From assembly GCA_025356435.1 (NCBI GenBank), contig JANXSY010000114.1, forward strand, positions 1 to 38,657: DNA of 38,657 bases, in the 5' to 3' direction. How positions within the stretch are numbered: position 1 is the stretch's first letter; every line of letters starts with the position of its first letter. A model generated the notes under the pieces. That model was not told the DNA's origin. It saw only the letters and a program-made list of their open reading frames with translations, and searched no databases. This DNA comes from Isosphaeraceae bacterium (lineage in GTDB: Bacteria > Planctomycetota > Planctomycetia > Isosphaerales > Isosphaeraceae). The translations under genes were made by a program, and so were the position numbers. Positions 8,966-16,800 of the stretch are shown piece after piece.

Positions 8966-9727
8966 ATGGATCTCACCCATAAAGTTGCGATTGTCACCGG
9001 GGCCGCCTCGGGGATCGGGGCGGCGATCGTTCGGCTGTTTGTCGAGGCGGGGGCGAAGGTCGTCGCGGTCGATACCTCGACCAACCTGACGAGACAGGTC
9101 CATTCGCTGGCCGGGGGGCGGCACAATCAGGTCCGAGCGGTCGTCGGCGACGTGGCGAGGGAGGAGACGGCCGAAGCCTATACCCGCGCGGCGATTGATG
9201 GGTTCGGCCGGATCGACGTGATGATTAACAACGCGGGCGTGGCGGTCGTCAAGCCGATCGCCGACCACACGCCGGAGGAGTGGGATCGGGTGATGAATGT
9301 GAACGTCAAGTCGATCTACTGGTCGGCGCGGCACGTCATCCCGGTGATGAAGGCGGCAGGGGGCGGGCTGTTCCTCAATACCGGGTCGATCTCGTCGGTC
9401 GTCGGCATCGCGGGGCAGGGGGCTTATGGGCCGTCAAAGGGGGCGGTGATTCAGCTCACCCGGCAGATGGCGGTTGACTATGCGCCGTTCGGCATCCGGG
9501 TCAACGCTGTCTGTCCCGGCACGGTCGACACCCCGATGCTCCGCAAAGCGGCCGACGACTCGGGCGACGCCGCAGGCTTTCTCGCGGGCCTCGAACGCGG
9601 TCACCCGATCGGCCGGATCGCCTCGGCCGACGAGATCGCCGAGTTCTTCCTCTTCCTCTCGTCCGACCGCGCCCGCTTCTTCACCGGGGCGATCCTCATG
9701 ATTGACGGCGGCTTCTCCGCGCAATAG
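8966..9727 (+). CDS. SDR-family NAD(P)-dependent oxidoreductase
   Basis: From the ATG at 8966 the protein has 253 residues, the classical SDR length. It has the nucleotide-binding TGAASGIG (11-18), NNAG (88-91), and the catalytic set Asn113, Ser141, Tyr154, Lys158 (YGPSK). The C-terminus ends in MIDGGFSAQ, usual for this group. AGGA lies about 10 nt before the chosen ATG; a TTG 18 bp upstream lacks such a site. The Asp after the second strand (VVAVD) favours NAD over NADP. It likely oxidises a sugar or hydroxy-acid alcohol group. Its place between an arabinofuranosidase and a LarA-type racemase supports a sugar or sugar-acid substrate, but the exact one cannot be read from sequence. Confidence 0.92.
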   Translation: MDLTHKVAIVTGAASGIGAAIVRLFVEAGAKVVAVDTSTNLTRQVHSLAGGRHNQVRAVVGDVAREETAEAYTRAAIDGFGRIDVMINNAGVAVVKPIADHTPEEWDRVMNVNVKSIYWSARHVIPVMKAAGGGLFLNTGSISSVVGIAGQGAYGPSKGAVIQLTRQMAVDYAPFGIRVNAVCPGTVDTPMLRKAADDSGDAAGFLAGLERGHPIGRIASADEIAEFFLFLSSDRARFFTGAILMIDGGFSAQ

Positions 9728-9754
9728 CACCTCTCAAAAGGCTGACATGATCCG

Positions 9755-11038
9755 ATGGAATACTTCGCTGAAGGCTCCCCCTCCTCCGAGTTGTCCGAGC
9801 CGCACTGTTTCGAGATTGTCGATGAGTTGATCGAACGGCTCGAAGCGGCGCGGCCGATGCGGCGGGTCTTGCTACTCCCGCCCGACTTCACCCGCCTGCA
9901 TTCAGGGGCGGGACCGCTGACGAACCGGCTCTATGAACGGCTGGCGGGCCGGGCTGAGGTCGTCGTGATGCCCGCAACGGGAACTCACTTCCCGATGTCA
10001 GCACACGAGCGGGCCTCAATGTTTCCGAGCATCCCCGCCGACCGGTTCCGCGACCACGACTGGCGCGGCGGGGTCGTCACCCTCGGCGAGATCCCTGCCG
10101 CCGAGATGGCTGAGATTTCGGAGGGCCGGGTGAACCTGCCGGTCTCGGTGCAGGTCAATCGGCTGCTCAACGAGTACGAGTGGGACGCGATTATCTCGGT
10201 CGGCCAGCTCGTGCCGCATGAGGTGATCGGGATCGCGAATCAGGTCAAGAACGTGCTCGTCGGGGTCGGCGGGTTCGATATCATCAACAAGTCACACTGG
10301 CTGGGTGCTGTGCATGGGATGGAGCGGATCATGGGGCGGCCCTGGAGCCCCGTCCGCGAGCTGCTCACCCGCGCCGCGAGCCGGTTCCTCGCGCACCTGC
10401 CGATCACCTATCTGCTGACGGTCCGCGAGCGGACGAAAGACGGCCGACTCGTCACGCGGGGGATGTACGCGGGAGACGATACCGCCTGTTATCTGCGGGG
10501 GGCCGACCTCTGCCGAGCCGTCAACCTCGACGTGCTCGACCACGCGCCTCGCAAGGTGGTGGTCTCCCTTGATGCCGAGGAGTTCAAGTCGACCTGGGTC
10601 GGCAACAAGGCGATCTACCGGACCCGGATGGCGGTCGCTGATGGCGGCGAGTTGATCGTGCTCGCGCCCGGGGTCCGCCAGTTCGGCGAAGACACGGAGA
10701 TCGATCGGTTGATCCGTCGCTATGGCTACCGAGGGACGCCCGCGACGCTCGACGCCGTCGCCGCGCACCCTGAGCTTGCCGACAATCTCTCAGCCGCCGC
10801 GCACTTGATCCACGGCTCGACCGAAGGCCGGTTCCGCGTGACGTATTGCCCGGGACATCTCACCCGCGACGAGGTGGATGGCGTCGGGTTCGGATATGCC
10901 GACATGGGACAGATGCTTGCAAAATATCGGCCTGAGTTGCTCGACGACGGTTGGAACACGGTCGATGGCGAGGAGGTCTTCTACGTCTCGAACCCCGCGT
11001 TGGGGCTGTGGGGCACGGCCGAGCGGTTCGCAGTCTGA
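9755..11038 (+). CDS. LarA-family nickel-pincer racemase/epimerase
   Basis: The 427 residues are the usual LarA length. The catalytic residues of lactate racemase LarA (Asp72, Arg75, His108, His174, Lys184, His200 in the Lactobacillus enzyme, from memory) have clear counterparts: Asp44 and Arg47 (PPDFTR), His78 (ATGTHFP), His155 (VPHEVIG), Lys165 (QVKN) and His181 (KSHW). The spacings Asp-Arg (3), His-Lys (10) and Lys-His (16) are identical. Lys165 would bind the nickel pincer cofactor covalently and His181 would ligate nickel. Family members racemise or epimerise 2-hydroxy acids (lactate, malate, aldonates). Position after GH51 and SDR genes suggests a sugar acid (inferred). LarE is at 34912; LarB and LarC are not in the window. 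Confidence 0.88.
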   Translation: MEYFAEGSPSSELSEPHCFEIVDELIERLEAARPMRRVLLLPPDFTRLHSGAGPLTNRLYERLAGRAEVVVMPATGTHFPMSAHERASMFPSIPADRFRDHDWRGGVVTLGEIPAAEMAEISEGRVNLPVSVQVNRLLNEYEWDAIISVGQLVPHEVIGIANQVKNVLVGVGGFDIINKSHWLGAVHGMERIMGRPWSPVRELLTRAASRFLAHLPITYLLTVRERTKDGRLVTRGMYAGDDTACYLRGADLCRAVNLDVLDHAPRKVVVSLDAEEFKSTWVGNKAIYRTRMAVADGGELIVLAPGVRQFGEDTEIDRLIRRYGYRGTPATLDAVAAHPELADNLSAAAHLIHGSTEGRFRVTYCPGHLTRDEVDGVGFGYADMGQMLAKYRPELLDDGWNTVDGEEVFYVSNPALGLWGTAERFAV

Positions 11039-11042
11039 CCGA

Positions 11043-11076
11043 CCCGGCCCGCCGGCATCATCGCCGACGGCCCGGG
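11043..11076. terminator. Imperfect GC-rich hairpin between convergent genes
   Basis: CCCGGCCCGCCGGC (11043-11056) and GCCGACGGCCCGGG (11063-11076) pair at 12 of 14 positions around an ATCATC loop. It lies in the 55 bp between the stops of the LarA-like gene and the DUF1559 gene, where a bidirectional terminator is expected. There is no T run. A very similar hairpin stands at 12284-12313 on the other side of the DUF1559 gene. Confidence 0.55.
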
Positions 11077-11093
11077 CGTGACCTTCGTCTGGA

Positions 11094-12224
11094 TCAATAT
11101 GCGTCGCTGCTGATGACCTCGCCGGAGCCGCGAGTCGAGAGGGCCTGGTAGACGCCGGCCTGTGCGGAGCCCTTGTTCCAGACATAGCAACTGCTGTCAA
11201 ACGAGGAACCGGCGGGGATAAAGCTCGTATGCAGGGTCGTCTGCACGGTCGTCTGCCACGAGTTGATCGAGTTCTTGACGAACCGCACCGAGCCGTCGCA
11301 GAAGGCGAAGTTGCCGCCGCCGGCGTGCAAGCTGGTGGCAAGGGTGGGGTAATAATAGTTGCCCTTGCCGAGGACCGAGGTCGCCGAGAGGGGGCTGGAG
11401 GTGGGGGGAACCTGGAGGTTGAGCGGATACATCGTGCCGAAGAGGCAGTCGTACCACCGGCCCGATTGCCACGAGTTGTCCGAGCCGCCGTAGGCGCTGT
11501 CGTAGACCAGAAGATTGGCGTGGCAATGCTCGCCGAAGAGGAAGGTGTTGCTTGTGCCGTCGGTGATATCGGCGATCCGGGTCGTGCTGTCGTTGTAGAT
11601 CACGCCGTCAAATTGCGACTTCTGTGAGGCGCATCCTGCGGCCTTGGTCGTATCGTAATAGGTGGTATATCCACCGTTGTCGAACGTCCCGGTGCAGCCG
11701 GCGTAGCTGGAGAAATACTGGAGCCAGGTGCCGGCGGGGGTCGGGAAGACCTGGTTGAACGAGGTGCCGGGGGTGGTCGTGGCGATCGTGATGGGATTGA
11801 GATTGCTGTCGCTGGGGCAGGTCAGGGCGCTGAGCTTGACGCCGGCAATCGTGATGTTTTGTATGTTCGACGAGGTGAAGCTGAAGTTGACGGCGTTGTA
11901 CATCGCCGACTGCTCGGTGAACGGGAGCATGCGGACGAAGCAGCTGAAGTTCTCGGGATACTTGCAAGGGACAGCACCGGGCACGCAGCCCGACGACGGG
12001 GCACCGCCGTTGTAATTCGAGTACGACCCGCCTGGGAACGAGCCGTTGCTCGACTCATAGTTGTTCGCCGCGAGGGCGAGCTGCTTGAGGTTGTTGGTAC
12101 ATTGGGCGCGGCGGGCGGCCTCGCGGGCGGCCTGCACGGCGGGCAACAGCAGGGCGATCAGCACCGCGATAATCGCGATGACGACCAGCAGCTCGATCAG
12201 CGTAAAACCCGGTCGACGTCTCAT
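11094..12224 (-). CDS. DUF1559 protein with type IV pilin-like N-terminus
   Basis: From the ATG at 12224 the protein has 376 residues and opens with the prepilin motif RRPGFTLIELLVVIAIIAV, cleaved after Gly6 by prepilin peptidase in related proteins. The helix runs on into AREAARRAQCTNNLKQLALA, the hallmark of planctomycete DUF1559 proteins. The C-terminal signature FAFCDGSVRFV is also present. GGAG lies 9 nt before this ATG; an upstream start at 12296 would put 24 residues before the prepilin motif. These proteins occur in large paralogous families in planctomycetes and are thought to be surface or pseudopilin-like. The substrate or partner is unknown. The gene is flanked by two near-identical hairpins. 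Confidence 0.93.
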   Translation of the reverse strand: MRRRPGFTLIELLVVIAIIAVLIALLLPAVQAAREAARRAQCTNNLKQLALAANNYESSNGSFPGGSYSNYNGGAPSSGCVPGAVPCKYPENFSCFVRMLPFTEQSAMYNAVNFSFTSSNIQNITIAGVKLSALTCPSDSNLNPITIATTTPGTSFNQVFPTPAGTWLQYFSSYAGCTGTFDNGGYTTYYDTTKAAGCASQKSQFDGVIYNDSTTRIADITDGTSNTFLFGEHCHANLLVYDSAYGGSDNSWQSGRWYDCLFGTMYPLNLQVPPTSSPLSATSVLGKGNYYYPTLATSLHAGGGNFAFCDGSVRFVKNSINSWQTTVQTTLHTSFIPAGSSFDSSCYVWNKGSAQAGVYQALSTRGSGEVISSDAY

Positions 12225-12283
12225 AGGATGCGGCTCCAAATGGGGCAATGAGGGCGGAAGATGCGGGGGCAGGCTATAGGGAA

Positions 12284-12313
12284 GGGCCGTCGGCATTCAT
12301 CGCCGAACGGCCC
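12284..12313. terminator. Hairpin downstream of the 12386-13486 gene
   Basis: GGGCCGTCGGC (12284-12294) pairs with GCCGAACGGCCC (12302-12313), with one bulged base and the loop ATTCATC. It follows the stop of the minus-strand gene at 12386 and precedes the start of the DUF1559 gene, so it fits a terminator between two minus-strand genes. The sequence repeats the hairpin at 11043-11076 (shared CATCGCCGA...CGGCCCG). Confidence 0.55.
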
Positions 12314-12385
12314 GATTAGGTTAGCCAAATCGAAAGAGTGATCGAAGGGGATGTCCGTGAATATTTCGCGAAGATTCCTGCGAGA

Positions 12386-13486
12386 TCACGGCCCGCCGGG
12401 AGTGGTGCCGACGGGTTCGAGCTTGACGTCGTCGATCCAGACCTCGCCGACTTCCTCTGCGCCACAGAGGCGGAACTCGAGCGCGAGGGTGGTGGCCTCG
12501 GTCTCGGTCTTGATGACCCGCTCAACCTTCGTCCAGCGGCCGACGACGGCGTAAGGCTGCTCGCTCGCCCCCTGGCGGAGGATCTGCCAGCCGTTGTTGA
12601 GGCCATCTCGATACTGGGCGATCCGCACCCGAAATTCTCCCTCGGTCCCGGGCGCGATGAGATACCAGAATGTGAGTCGCATCTTTGTATCATAACGTAC
12701 TGGCTTGGCGACGAACGAGTAATACTGGTTGCCCGGGATGTGGGCTTCGAGGTGGAGGCTGTCGGGAGCCGAGACGAAGTGGGTGGTGTCGCGACGGTCT
12801 TCGGGCGGGTCGGTCCAGGTCTCCTTCGCCTGGGCGTGACGGTGCTCGCGATCGAGCGAGAGCAGGTCTCGCAGGACGGTCGCGCCAAGCTTCAACTCGA
12901 CCTCACGGACTCCAAGCAGGGGGTCATACGCACCGTAGAGGAAGTGCTCATGTTCGAGCCTGATGCGGACGCAGAGTACGCCACCGGGGGGGATGCTTAC
13001 CGGGTCGAGCGGGTCAGGAGTGGTTGCGGGCGTGGCTCTCGGCCTGGGGGCCGGCTCGGGCGTCTCGGCCGACCAGGCGCGGACGACCAGACGCTCGCGG
13101 CAGACTTTGTCTTCGTCGGCCGAGGCGATCACATCGAACGCTGAGGTGCCCGACCCCGCGACCTTTGGGCTCGATCGCATCGGCACGGCATGGACCGAGA
13201 CTCGTGAGTTCGAGATCCAGCCGTCGACCGTCGCGGAGAGGTCGGCCGGCATAAGCACGACCCCGCCCGGCGAGTCGAGCCGGAGGCGGTAATCGACCTG
13301 CCAATCCCCCTGGTCCTGCGCGATCACACGCTCGACCAGGTTCCATCGGCGGTCCGAGGGAGAGACGACGGTGGGCGTCCGGGGCATCATTGCCGCGCCC
13401 GATGGGCTGAGAATGCTTGCGGCCAGGGAGGCCAGCCCGAGCAGGATCGACCGGGCGGAGACTGTGCAGGGTATCGCCATTGACAT
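12386..13486 (-). CDS. Secreted protein with a C-terminal carbohydrate-binding-like domain, function unknown
   Basis: The 366 residues start with a signal peptide (hydrophobic ~13-27, cleavage near SGAA). GAGGTG stands 6 nt before the ATG. Residues ~50-190 look like a beta-rich domain, with a proline- and threonine-rich linker around 143-165 (APRPRATPATTPDP). Residues ~235-366 resemble a jelly-roll binding module: strands around YSFVAKPVRYDTKMRLTFWY, then GRWTKVERVIKTE, and the ending VWIDDVKLEPVG, a pattern common in CBM4/9-type or PA14-like domains. I do not recognise a catalytic motif. An extracellular glycan-binding role is inferred. Confidence 0.72.
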   Translation of the reverse strand: MSMAIPCTVSARSILLGLASLAASILSPSGAAMMPRTPTVVSPSDRRWNLVERVIAQDQGDWQVDYRLRLDSPGGVVLMPADLSATVDGWISNSRVSVHAVPMRSSPKVAGSGTSAFDVIASADEDKVCRERLVVRAWSAETPEPAPRPRATPATTPDPLDPVSIPPGGVLCVRIRLEHEHFLYGAYDPLLGVREVELKLGATVLRDLLSLDREHRHAQAKETWTDPPEDRRDTTHFVSAPDSLHLEAHIPGNQYYSFVAKPVRYDTKMRLTFWYLIAPGTEGEFRVRIAQYRDGLNNGWQILRQGASEQPYAVVGRWTKVERVIKTETEATTLALEFRLCGAEEVGEVWIDDVKLEPVGTTPGGP

Positions 13487-13755
13487 GGTTCACCTCGCCC
13501 ATCCTGGGCCAAATGCGCCACACGCCGTGATCCCCGGACGTCAACGGATTGGGGGCGACATCGGCCCTTGCCGCGACAATGCGGGCGAAGTCACATCACG
13601 CGGGCGTGCGGCGCTCCTGCCGGCGCGTGACGCGACCTCAATTGCTGTTCTTAGAAAACGAATGGGATTGTGTTGATCGAGGTGCGGCGAGACGTGGTGG
13701 TCGGGGCGGGCATTGAGAGGAATTGATATGTCGGGCCGCAGAACGCGGGGGTCGG

Positions 13756-14232
13756 TCAGTCGTCAGCCTCTTCGTCGTCGTCATCCGGAGAGATCGACGA
13801 ATCGGCCGCGCGGTCGAGGAAACGGGGTAGGAATCGGTCGACGAAGATCGCAACGGCGATCTGGGTCGTGGAGTTGTCCATGCCCCAGATGCTGGCGTGG
13901 GGCTCGACGAGTTCGGGGTCCATCTGGATGTAATACTGCTCGTCCACAGCGAGCGAGAACGGCATCTCCTCGAACCATCGATGGGCCAGGGCATTGACCC
14001 CGGGGCCGCCGACGGAGAGGGTCGGAATCTCTTGCAGCGGCTCGTCGCTCATCCAGCGAAAGTCGGCCACCACAAGGACATGGGTCGGCTCGTCGTCGAC
14101 CGCCGCGCGGAGGGCGACGAGCCGTTCGACCTGCTGCTTGAGATAGTAGGCGAGCGGGCGGTCGAGTTCCTCGGCGCGGAGGGTGCTCCCCGTCACGATG
14201 AGGATCAGGCGGCCCGGCGATTCGGGAGGCAT
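13756..14232 (-). CDS. Small acidic-tailed protein of unknown function
   Basis: The ATG at 14232, preceded by AGGAAAGG about 10 nt upstream, gives 158 residues; a GTG at 14274 is possible but lacks such a site. No signal peptide. It has hydrophobic strand-like segments (LILIVTGSTL, HVLVVADFRWM, AVAIFVDRFL) alternating with charged ones, suggesting a cytosolic alpha/beta fold. The tail is acidic (SPDDDDEEADD). I recognise no family. The gene is 180 bp or more from both neighbours and may be transcribed alone. Confidence 0.65.
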   Translation of the reverse strand: MPPESPGRLILIVTGSTLRAEELDRPLAYYLKQQVERLVALRAAVDDEPTHVLVVADFRWMSDEPLQEIPTLSVGGPGVNALAHRWFEEMPFSLAVDEQYYIQMDPELVEPHASIWGMDNSTTQIAVAIFVDRFLPRFLDRAADSSISPDDDDEEADD

Positions 14233-14454
14233 GCGGCGCGGCCCTTTCCTGGCGGCGGTCGGGACGATCACCACGACGGGCCGTAGGGGATGCAGACAAT
14301 TGGGCCATGCTATCCGCCGCCGGGACGGTTCGACAAGGGGAACCCCCCACGGTGTCGCTTTGGTCGTCGCGGGGCCTGTCTATCTCTCGCGTCTCGTCGA
14401 TCGGCCACCTCCCCGGGGACGATCCCCGGCTGAACCTGGGTCCGACGTAAAGAT

Positions 14455-15102
14455 TTACTGGGGAGCCATCTCCGTCGCCTTCCAGAGAGCGACGCGGCGG
14501 AGCGCGGCCTCGGCGGCCTGATAGTCGTCGTCGCCTTCGCCCTCGAACTGCTGGCCAACCGCGCGACGGCCCGCGAGGGGGATCAGGCAGCGGAACCGCG
14601 AGCGGCCTTGGGGGTCGCCCTCGACCTCGTAGCGGGTTACCCCGAGGTCGCGCATCCGGCGGCGGAGGTCCGACCAATCACGCGGGGATGTCGGCCCTGT
14701 TGCCGGGGCTTGCGACACCGGCGAGACGGCCGGGTCGGCGGTCCTGGACGGTGGCAGGGGCGCGAGCGGCGTGTCGGGCATCGCCAGTTCGAGCGGCTGG
14801 GCGTCAGATTTTGGGGGCGGGGTGGCGACCTCAATCGTCGACGCGGGAAGGGCCGTCGTCTCCGGTGGGGCGGTCGAACGTTCGAGCGTGTCGAAGGTTA
14901 GCGGCGGCAGGGGGGCGGCAGGAACGTCACGCGGCGGGGTCGGCCTTTTGGCCAGATCGGCGGGCGTGGGGTTCGTCGACAGGGGCGGCAAGAGGCGAGC
15001 ACGGATCGCGGCCTTGAGCCAATCCAGGCCCGGACCGTTCACGGCCGCGCCACCGACAAAGGCGGCCATCACGAGGATGAGGGCGAAACAAACTTTTCGC
15101 AA
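14455..15102 (-). CDS. Membrane-anchored proline-rich protein, TTG start
   Basis: I place the start at a TTG (15100-15102) because GGGAGG stands 9 nt before it and because it begins exactly at a membrane segment (RKVCFALILVMAAFVGGAAV). Starting at the ATG at 15279 would add 59 residues with no site in front and poor codon use. The 215-residue protein then has one N-terminal helix, a proline/alanine/threonine-rich linker (~40-145) and a small charged C-terminal domain (~150-215; DWSDLRRRMRDLGVTRYEVEG, then DDDYQAAEAALRRVALW). This resembles a cell-envelope anchored protein with a folded outer domain. No family recognised. Confidence 0.6.
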   Translation of the reverse strand: MRKVCFALILVMAAFVGGAAVNGPGLDWLKAAIRARLLPPLSTNPTPADLAKRPTPPRDVPAAPLPPLTFDTLERSTAPPETTALPASTIEVATPPPKSDAQPLELAMPDTPLAPLPPSRTADPAVSPVSQAPATGPTSPRDWSDLRRRMRDLGVTRYEVEGDPQGRSRFRCLIPLAGRRAVGQQFEGEGDDDYQAAEAALRRVALWKATEMAPQ

Positions 15103-15308
15103 CGGACCCGGCCTCCCTGCCAGCCACCTTGAATAATGTCGGGGCCGGACCGAATAATAAAGAGTTAACCCGATCCGGCCGATAACTAAGGATTCCTGAT
15201 CCTCTCGGCCGACGCCAAGGTTGCTCCAGGCCCAAAACGTGGCTACTTGACCCGAGATCGCTGAGTAGGTCAAGGTCATTCGGTCGGATCGGGAGCGGAG
15301 GAGATCGC

Positions 15309-15635
15309 GTGCAACGCCTCAAGACCGTCCCCGAAGCCTGGCTCGAATCACCCGTTCGCCCTTACCGTCCGGCCCGCGCCGAGGCGGGGCGCTGGCTCGG
15401 CGTGCCTCAGGTGATCGGGGGGATCGAGCTGATCTTCGGCACGGTCTGGACCCTTGTCACCCTGCCGTTCCGCCTCGTTTTCGGCCTGCTCGGCCTGCTC
15501 GGACGTCTCGCGGGGCTGGTGGTCGGCTTCTCGATCATGGTCCTCGGCGCGGCCCTTCTGCCCGGCCCGCTCGTCCTGATCGGCGTCCCCGTCTTCGCGA
15601 TCGGCCTGCTGCTCTCGCTGCGGTCGCTGGGTTAA
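15309..15635 (+). CDS. Small membrane protein, function unknown
   Basis: A GTG start with GGAGGAG about 7 nt upstream gives 108 residues. There are one or two long hydrophobic stretches (~36-65 and 67-104, with FRLVFGLLGLLGRLAGLVVG between), so it should span the inner membrane two or three times. The N-terminus (~30 residues) is basic and cytoplasmic. It is divergent from the TTG-started gene at 15102 and ends 25 bp before the cysteine desulfurase gene, so the two plus-strand genes may share a transcript. No family recognised. Confidence 0.7.
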   Translation: MQRLKTVPEAWLESPVRPYRPARAEAGRWLGVPQVIGGIELIFGTVWTLVTLPFRLVFGLLGLLGRLAGLVVGFSIMVLGAALLPGPLVLIGVPVFAIGLLLSLRSLG

Positions 15636-15660
15636 GAGAGAAGAAGAATCGTCCGCCCCA

Positions 15661-16800
15661 ATGAGATCGATTGACCTCGACCAGAACGCGACGACCCCAC
15701 TTGACCCGGCGGTGCTCGACGCAATGAGGCCGTTCTGGCTGGCTGGGGGGAACCCGGAGAGCCGGCACTCGCTCGGTCGCGCGTCGAGGCGGGGTCTGGA
15801 GCGGTCGCGCGAGGTCGTGGCGCGGGTGCTCGGAGCGAGTCCGGCCGAGGTCGTCTTCACGTCGGGCGGCACCGAGGCCAACAACCTCGCCGTGTTTGGC
15901 CTGGCGACGGGTGCGATCGTCGCCAGTCCGATCGAGCATCCCGCCGTCTCCGGCCCCGTCGAGCGTCTGAAGACGAGGGGCGCGTACGTGACCCGTCCCG
16001 ACGTCGACCGCGAAGGGGTTGCCGACCTCGCCGCCTTCGCCAATGCGATCGATCCCGACACGAGCCTGGCGACCCTCATGCTCGCCAACAACGAGACCGG
16101 CGCAATCCAGCCCGTCGCCCGACTCGCGGCGATCGCGGAGTCTCTCGGGGTGCCGGTCCATACCGACGCCGTGCAGGCGGTCGGCCGCATCCCGGTCCAT
16201 TTCCACGAGCTAGGTGTGGCCACCCTTGCCGCGAGCGCCCACAAGTTTCACGGGCCGGCCGGGGTGGGGTTCTTGCTCGTGCGATCGGGCGTTTCGCTGC
16301 CCCCAGCCCTCTTCGGCGGCGGCCAGCAGCGTGGGCAACGGCCCGGCACGCCCCCGGTCGCGCTAATCGTCGGCATGGCGACCGCGCTCGAACTCTGGCA
16401 GGCGGATTCGTCGGCCCGGATGGCCCGATGGCAGGCCCTCCGCGACCGCCTTGAATCGGGCCTATCGAGACAATTCGTCGTTGTCCGCCACGGCCCGCAC
16501 GCCGAAGAATCTCGCCTCCCGCAGACCCTCAACCTCGGCTTCCCCGGCCTCGACGGCGATGCCCTCTTGATGCAGTTGGACCTCGCCGGCGTGAGCGTCT
16601 CGCTTGGCTCCGCCTGCTCCAGCGGTGCTACCACCGCCTCGCCGACGCTCCTGGCGATGGGTGTGCCCGACGATCAATTGCGCTCGTCTGTCCGGTTCAG
16701 CCTCGGGGCGTTCACCACCGAGGAAGAGATTGATGAGGTGATCAGGCGGGTCGGGGCTATTGTCGGGAGGATCGCGACTGGTCGCCCGATCAGGACGTGA
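15661..16800 (+). CDS. Cysteine desulfurase, NifS/IscS family (PLP-dependent)
   Basis: The 379 residues carry the class-V aminotransferase fold: His93 (IEHPAV) stacking on PLP, Asp169 and Gln172 (TDAVQAVG), the PLP lysine Lys195 (SAHKFHGP) and the active-site cysteine Cys319 in GSACSSG. The enzyme removes sulfur from cysteine to give a persulfide for Fe-S cluster or thio-cofactor synthesis. The loop holding the cysteine is of the long, mobile IscS/NifS kind. No iscU, iscR or suf gene adjoins it; the preceding gene is a small membrane protein. The 3' end overlaps the convergent histidine kinase gene by 11 bp. Confidence 0.93.
   Translation: MRSIDLDQNATTPLDPAVLDAMRPFWLAGGNPESRHSLGRASRRGLERSREVVARVLGASPAEVVFTSGGTEANNLAVFGLATGAIVASPIEHPAVSGPVERLKTRGAYVTRPDVDREGVADLAAFANAIDPDTSLATLMLANNETGAIQPVARLAAIAESLGVPVHTDAVQAVGRIPVHFHELGVATLAASAHKFHGPAGVGFLLVRSGVSLPPALFGGGQQRGQRPGTPPVALIVGMATALELWQADSSARMARWQALRDRLESGLSRQFVVVRHGPHAEESRLPQTLNLGFPGLDGDALLMQLDLAGVSVSLGSACSSGATTASPTLLAMGVPDDQLRSSVRFSLGAFTTEEEIDEVIRRVGAIVGRIATGRPIRT

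Noticed and set aside
15133-15175. GGCCGGA/TCCGGCC inverted repeat between divergent genes
   Set aside because: Seven pairs with a long loop; chance is likely in this composition.
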